A stretch of DNA of 7,374 nucleotides from Deinococcus sp. (GTDB taxonomy: Bacteria; Deinococcota; Deinococci; Deinococcales; Deinococcaceae), in assembly GCA_028287665.1 (NCBI GenBank), contig JAQBPF010000114.1, forward strand, positions 1-7,374, given 5' to 3'. Shown one piece after another: positions 6,319 to 7,374 of this stretch (positions within the stretch are counted from its first letter, which is position 1; every line of letters starts with the position of its first letter). Made by a program: the position numbers and the translations under genes. Below the pieces are notes generated by a model. The model was not told the DNA's origin. It worked only from the letters and a program-made list of their open reading frames with translations, and searched no databases.

Positions 6319-6825
6319 TCAGCCCACAAACACCTGATCGCCCTCAATCCGGATCGCCAGGCGGTCCAGTGGCCGGGCAGCGGGGCCTTTGACCACTTCT
6401 CCGCTGAGGGTAAACGCCGAGCCGTGGCAGGGGCAACTGTAGCCCATCCCGGTTCTGGCCGCCTCTATGCCGCAGCCCAAATGGGTACAGCGGTCGCTGA
6501 GGGCGATCAGGTGAATGTCGCCGCTGCTGGCCGTCCCTGCTTCGGCGTCGGCAATCCGGGCGATCACCACCCCTTTGCCCGCCTGCTGCAAAAACACGGT
6601 GCTGCCCACCGCCGGAAAGGCAGAGAGCGTGGCGGCACCTGTGGGTGCGGCAGGCGCCAGAGCAGCGTCAGGTGCAGGAGCCGCAGCGGGCATATCGGCC
6701 TTCATCATGGGCTGCATCATCGGGGCGCAGCCAGTCAGCAGCGCCGCGCCGCCCACGAGTTTGAGGGTGGTGCGGCGAGCGGCAGTGTGTTGATTGTCGG
6801 TCACCTGTTCGGGGTTCTGGGTCAT
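6319..6825 (-). CDS. Tat-exported Rieske [2Fe-2S] lipoprotein
   Basis: The 168-residue product carries a complete disulfide-type Rieske site: Cys113-x-His115-x-x-Cys118 (CTHLGC) and Cys131-x-Cys133-His134 (CPCHGS). Cluster ligands are Cys113, His115, Cys131 and His134, and Cys118/Cys133 can form the stabilising disulfide of high-potential Rieske proteins. The N-terminus has twin arginines (ARRTTLKL, 17-18) followed by a hydrophobic stretch ending in LLTGC (Cys33), a lipobox, so export folded by Tat and lipid anchoring outside the membrane are likely. Residues 34-65 are a Met/Ala/Pro-rich linker. The start at 6825 is chosen over an ATG 17 codons upstream because AAGGA (minus strand, 6832-6836) lies 6 bases before it and the longer form would move the Tat motif inward. 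No cytochrome b gene is nearby, so membership of a bc complex is unproven. Confidence 0.9.
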   Translation of the reverse strand: MTQNPEQVTDNQHTAARRTTLKLVGGAALLTGCAPMMQPMMKADMPAAAPAPDAALAPAAPTGAATLSAFPAVGSTVFLQQAGKGVVIARIADAEAGTASSGDIHLIALSDRCTHLGCGIEAARTGMGYSCPCHGSAFTLSGEVVKGPAARPLDRLAIRIEGDQVFVG

Positions 6826-7032
6826 GTGGGTTCCTTTGGGGGCAAATGGGAGAGAGGCGCAGAGGGGAGCGGCCAATCAATTCAACACATCGAGTCCAGC
6901 ACGGCAAAAAACAACACCCACAGCCCCAGCCCGTTGATTCGGAAGGCCAGAACTCCTTGACGTTGAAAGGTCTGCCTCTACCGTATTCCTCCAGGCTGGG
7001 CTGCACAAGGGGCCGCTGAGACAGGCCCCCGC

Positions 7033-7062
7033 TTGACCGGGGAGCGGGCGGTGCGGCACACT
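7033..7062 (+). promoter_or_regulatory. Candidate promoter of the glyS T-box transcript
   Basis: TTGACC (7033-7038) and the weak -10 CACACT (7057-7062) are separated by 18 bases. The predicted transcript start near 7069 coincides with the first base of the T-box Stem I helix, which is the main support. The -35 lies within an inverted repeat, CCCGCT (7028-7033) with AGCGGG (7043-7048). An alternative TTGACG at 6957 has no well-spaced -10. The remaining gap from the Rieske start to here (6826-7032) shows no convincing gene. Confidence 0.42.
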
Positions 7063-7068
7063 GGCGGC

Positions 7069-7320
7069 AGCGTCGATCCGCAGAAGTAGCGGCACACGAC
7101 CCCAAGAGCGAGCCTGTGGCGGTGAGAGTCAGGCGGGAAGTCGGGCCGTGAAGGGCAGCGGGGAGCGCGGGCTGTGCAGTCTGGCCCGACAACACGTTTC
7201 AGAGTGCCCCGGCAGCGTTTCGGGGAACTGGGGTGGAACCGCGCAAGGGCCAAAGAAGCCCACACTGCGCCCCCAGGCGAGCCAATCGCCGGGGCGTCCT
7301 CTTTTTGTTGTTGCCCCGGC
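7069..7320 (+). promoter_or_regulatory. T-box riboswitch responding to uncharged tRNA-Gly
   Basis: The leader matches the T-box plan throughout. Stem I: GCGT (7070-7073) pairs with GCGC (7165-7168), then a CGA/GA kink-turn-like bulge, TCCGC (7077-7081) with GCGGG (7158-7162), and a specifier loop with AGTA (7085-7088) opposite GAA (7150-7152). The specifier codon is GGC (7154-7156), glycine, followed by A. Above it are CGGC/GCCG, CGAC/GTCG, and a distal AGCGA bulge (7107-7111) with GCCTG/CAGGC and GGCGGTG in the loop. Stem III is CCCCG/CGGGG (7207-7225). The antiterminator is CTGGGG (7228-7233) with CCCCAG (7271-7276), bulge TGGAACC (7234-7240), and GCGCA (7241-7245) with TGCGC (7266-7270). 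The bulge UGGA pairs with the UCCA end of tRNA-Gly, whose discriminator is U in bacteria. Both the codon and the discriminator match the downstream glyS. Confidence 0.93.
7268..7312 (+). terminator. Intrinsic terminator of the glyS T-box
   Basis: CCCC (7271-7274) pairs with GGGG (7291-7294), and GGCGA (7276-7280) with TCGCC (7286-7290), with A7275 bulged and loop GCCAA; two further pairs extend the base. A T-rich tract follows (7297-7312, with five T at 7302-7306). Its 5' arm is the 3' strand of the antiterminator, so the two structures exclude each other, as expected for a transcriptional T-box. Confidence 0.85.
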
Positions 7321-7341
7321 GGGCGGCCAAAAGGAGCAACC

Positions 7342-7374
7342 ATGCCCGCAACGTCTATGGAAGAACTGGTCAGT
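7342..7374 (+). CDS. glyS: Glycyl-tRNA synthetase, first 11 codons (3' end outside window)
   Basis: The visible product MPATSMEELVS matches the remembered N-terminus of the dimeric, archaeal/eukaryal-like class II glycyl-tRNA synthetase of the Deinococcus-Thermus group. A good ribosome site, AAGGAG (7331-7336), lies 5 bases before the ATG. Eleven residues alone would be thin evidence; the upstream T-box with a Gly specifier and U-discriminator bulge makes the assignment strong. The enzyme charges tRNA-Gly with glycine in the cytoplasm. Confidence 0.88.
   Translation, partial: MPATSMEELVS

Noticed and set aside
6826..6876. Seventeen-codon longer start for the Rieske protein
   Set aside because: The shorter start has AAGGA at correct spacing and puts the twin-arginine motif near the N-terminus.
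6896..6988. Minus-strand hydrophobic reading ending in GLWVLFFAVLDSMC before the Rieske gene
   Set aside because: It looks like a membrane helix, but there is no plausible start codon with a ribosome site between its stops; a gene remnant cannot be excluded.
6668..7195. Minus-strand open frames spanning the glyS leader and the Rieske start
   Set aside because: They overlap the T-box, whose structure explains the sequence, and the translations are Arg/Pro/Ser-rich and unlike proteins.
1..7374. CRISPR array, tRNA or rRNA genes, insertion sequence, prophage
   Set aside because: No regularly spaced short repeats, tRNA-like cloverleaf with conserved TTCRANY arm, rRNA sequence, transposase or phage protein was seen. 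The only long direct repeat is the coding repeat in hspR.

Overview
The window looks like a GC-rich Deinococcus-type chromosome. The grounds are close recall-level resemblance of the HspR, CysS and GlyS protein starts to Deinococcus proteins, high GC with C/G-ending codons, and several start codons lying only 5-6 bases after a TANNNT -10 box, the leaderless promoter layout known to be common in Deinococcus. No database search was run, so genus is an inference.

Layout. (1) Bases 2-2113, plus strand: a tight three-gene run of an HspR-type MerR repressor cut by the left edge (with an internal 342-bp tandem duplication), a Nudix hydrolase that starts on the repressor's stop codon, and a PPP-family metallophosphoesterase overlapping the Nudix gene by 8 bp. 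(2) Bases 2140-3686: a small unknown minus-strand gene with its own terminator, divergent from a LysR-type regulator that has a leaderless promoter and a T-N11-A dyad just upstream. (3) Bases 3735-5370: cysS, preceded by what appears to be a complete ribosome-mediated attenuator: a leaderless 15-codon ORF with tandem Cys codons followed by an intrinsic terminator. (4) Bases 5588-6181: a leaderless DUF697-type membrane-associated gene. (5) Bases 6190-6300: a repeat-like block of nested inverted repeats between convergent genes. (6) Bases 6319-6825, minus strand: a Tat/lipobox Rieske [2Fe-2S] protein. (7) Bases 7033-7374: a T-box riboswitch with a GGC (Gly) specifier, a UGGA tRNA-acceptor bulge and mutually exclusive antiterminator/terminator, then the first 11 codons of glyS.

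The most notable content is regulatory. Two aminoacyl-tRNA synthetase genes about 3.5 kb apart appear to be controlled by premature termination through two different sensors: translation of a Cys-codon leader peptide for cysS, and direct binding of uncharged tRNA-Gly for glyS. The cysS leader is the best candidate for an undescribed system. The covalently repeated HspR is the most notable protein feature.
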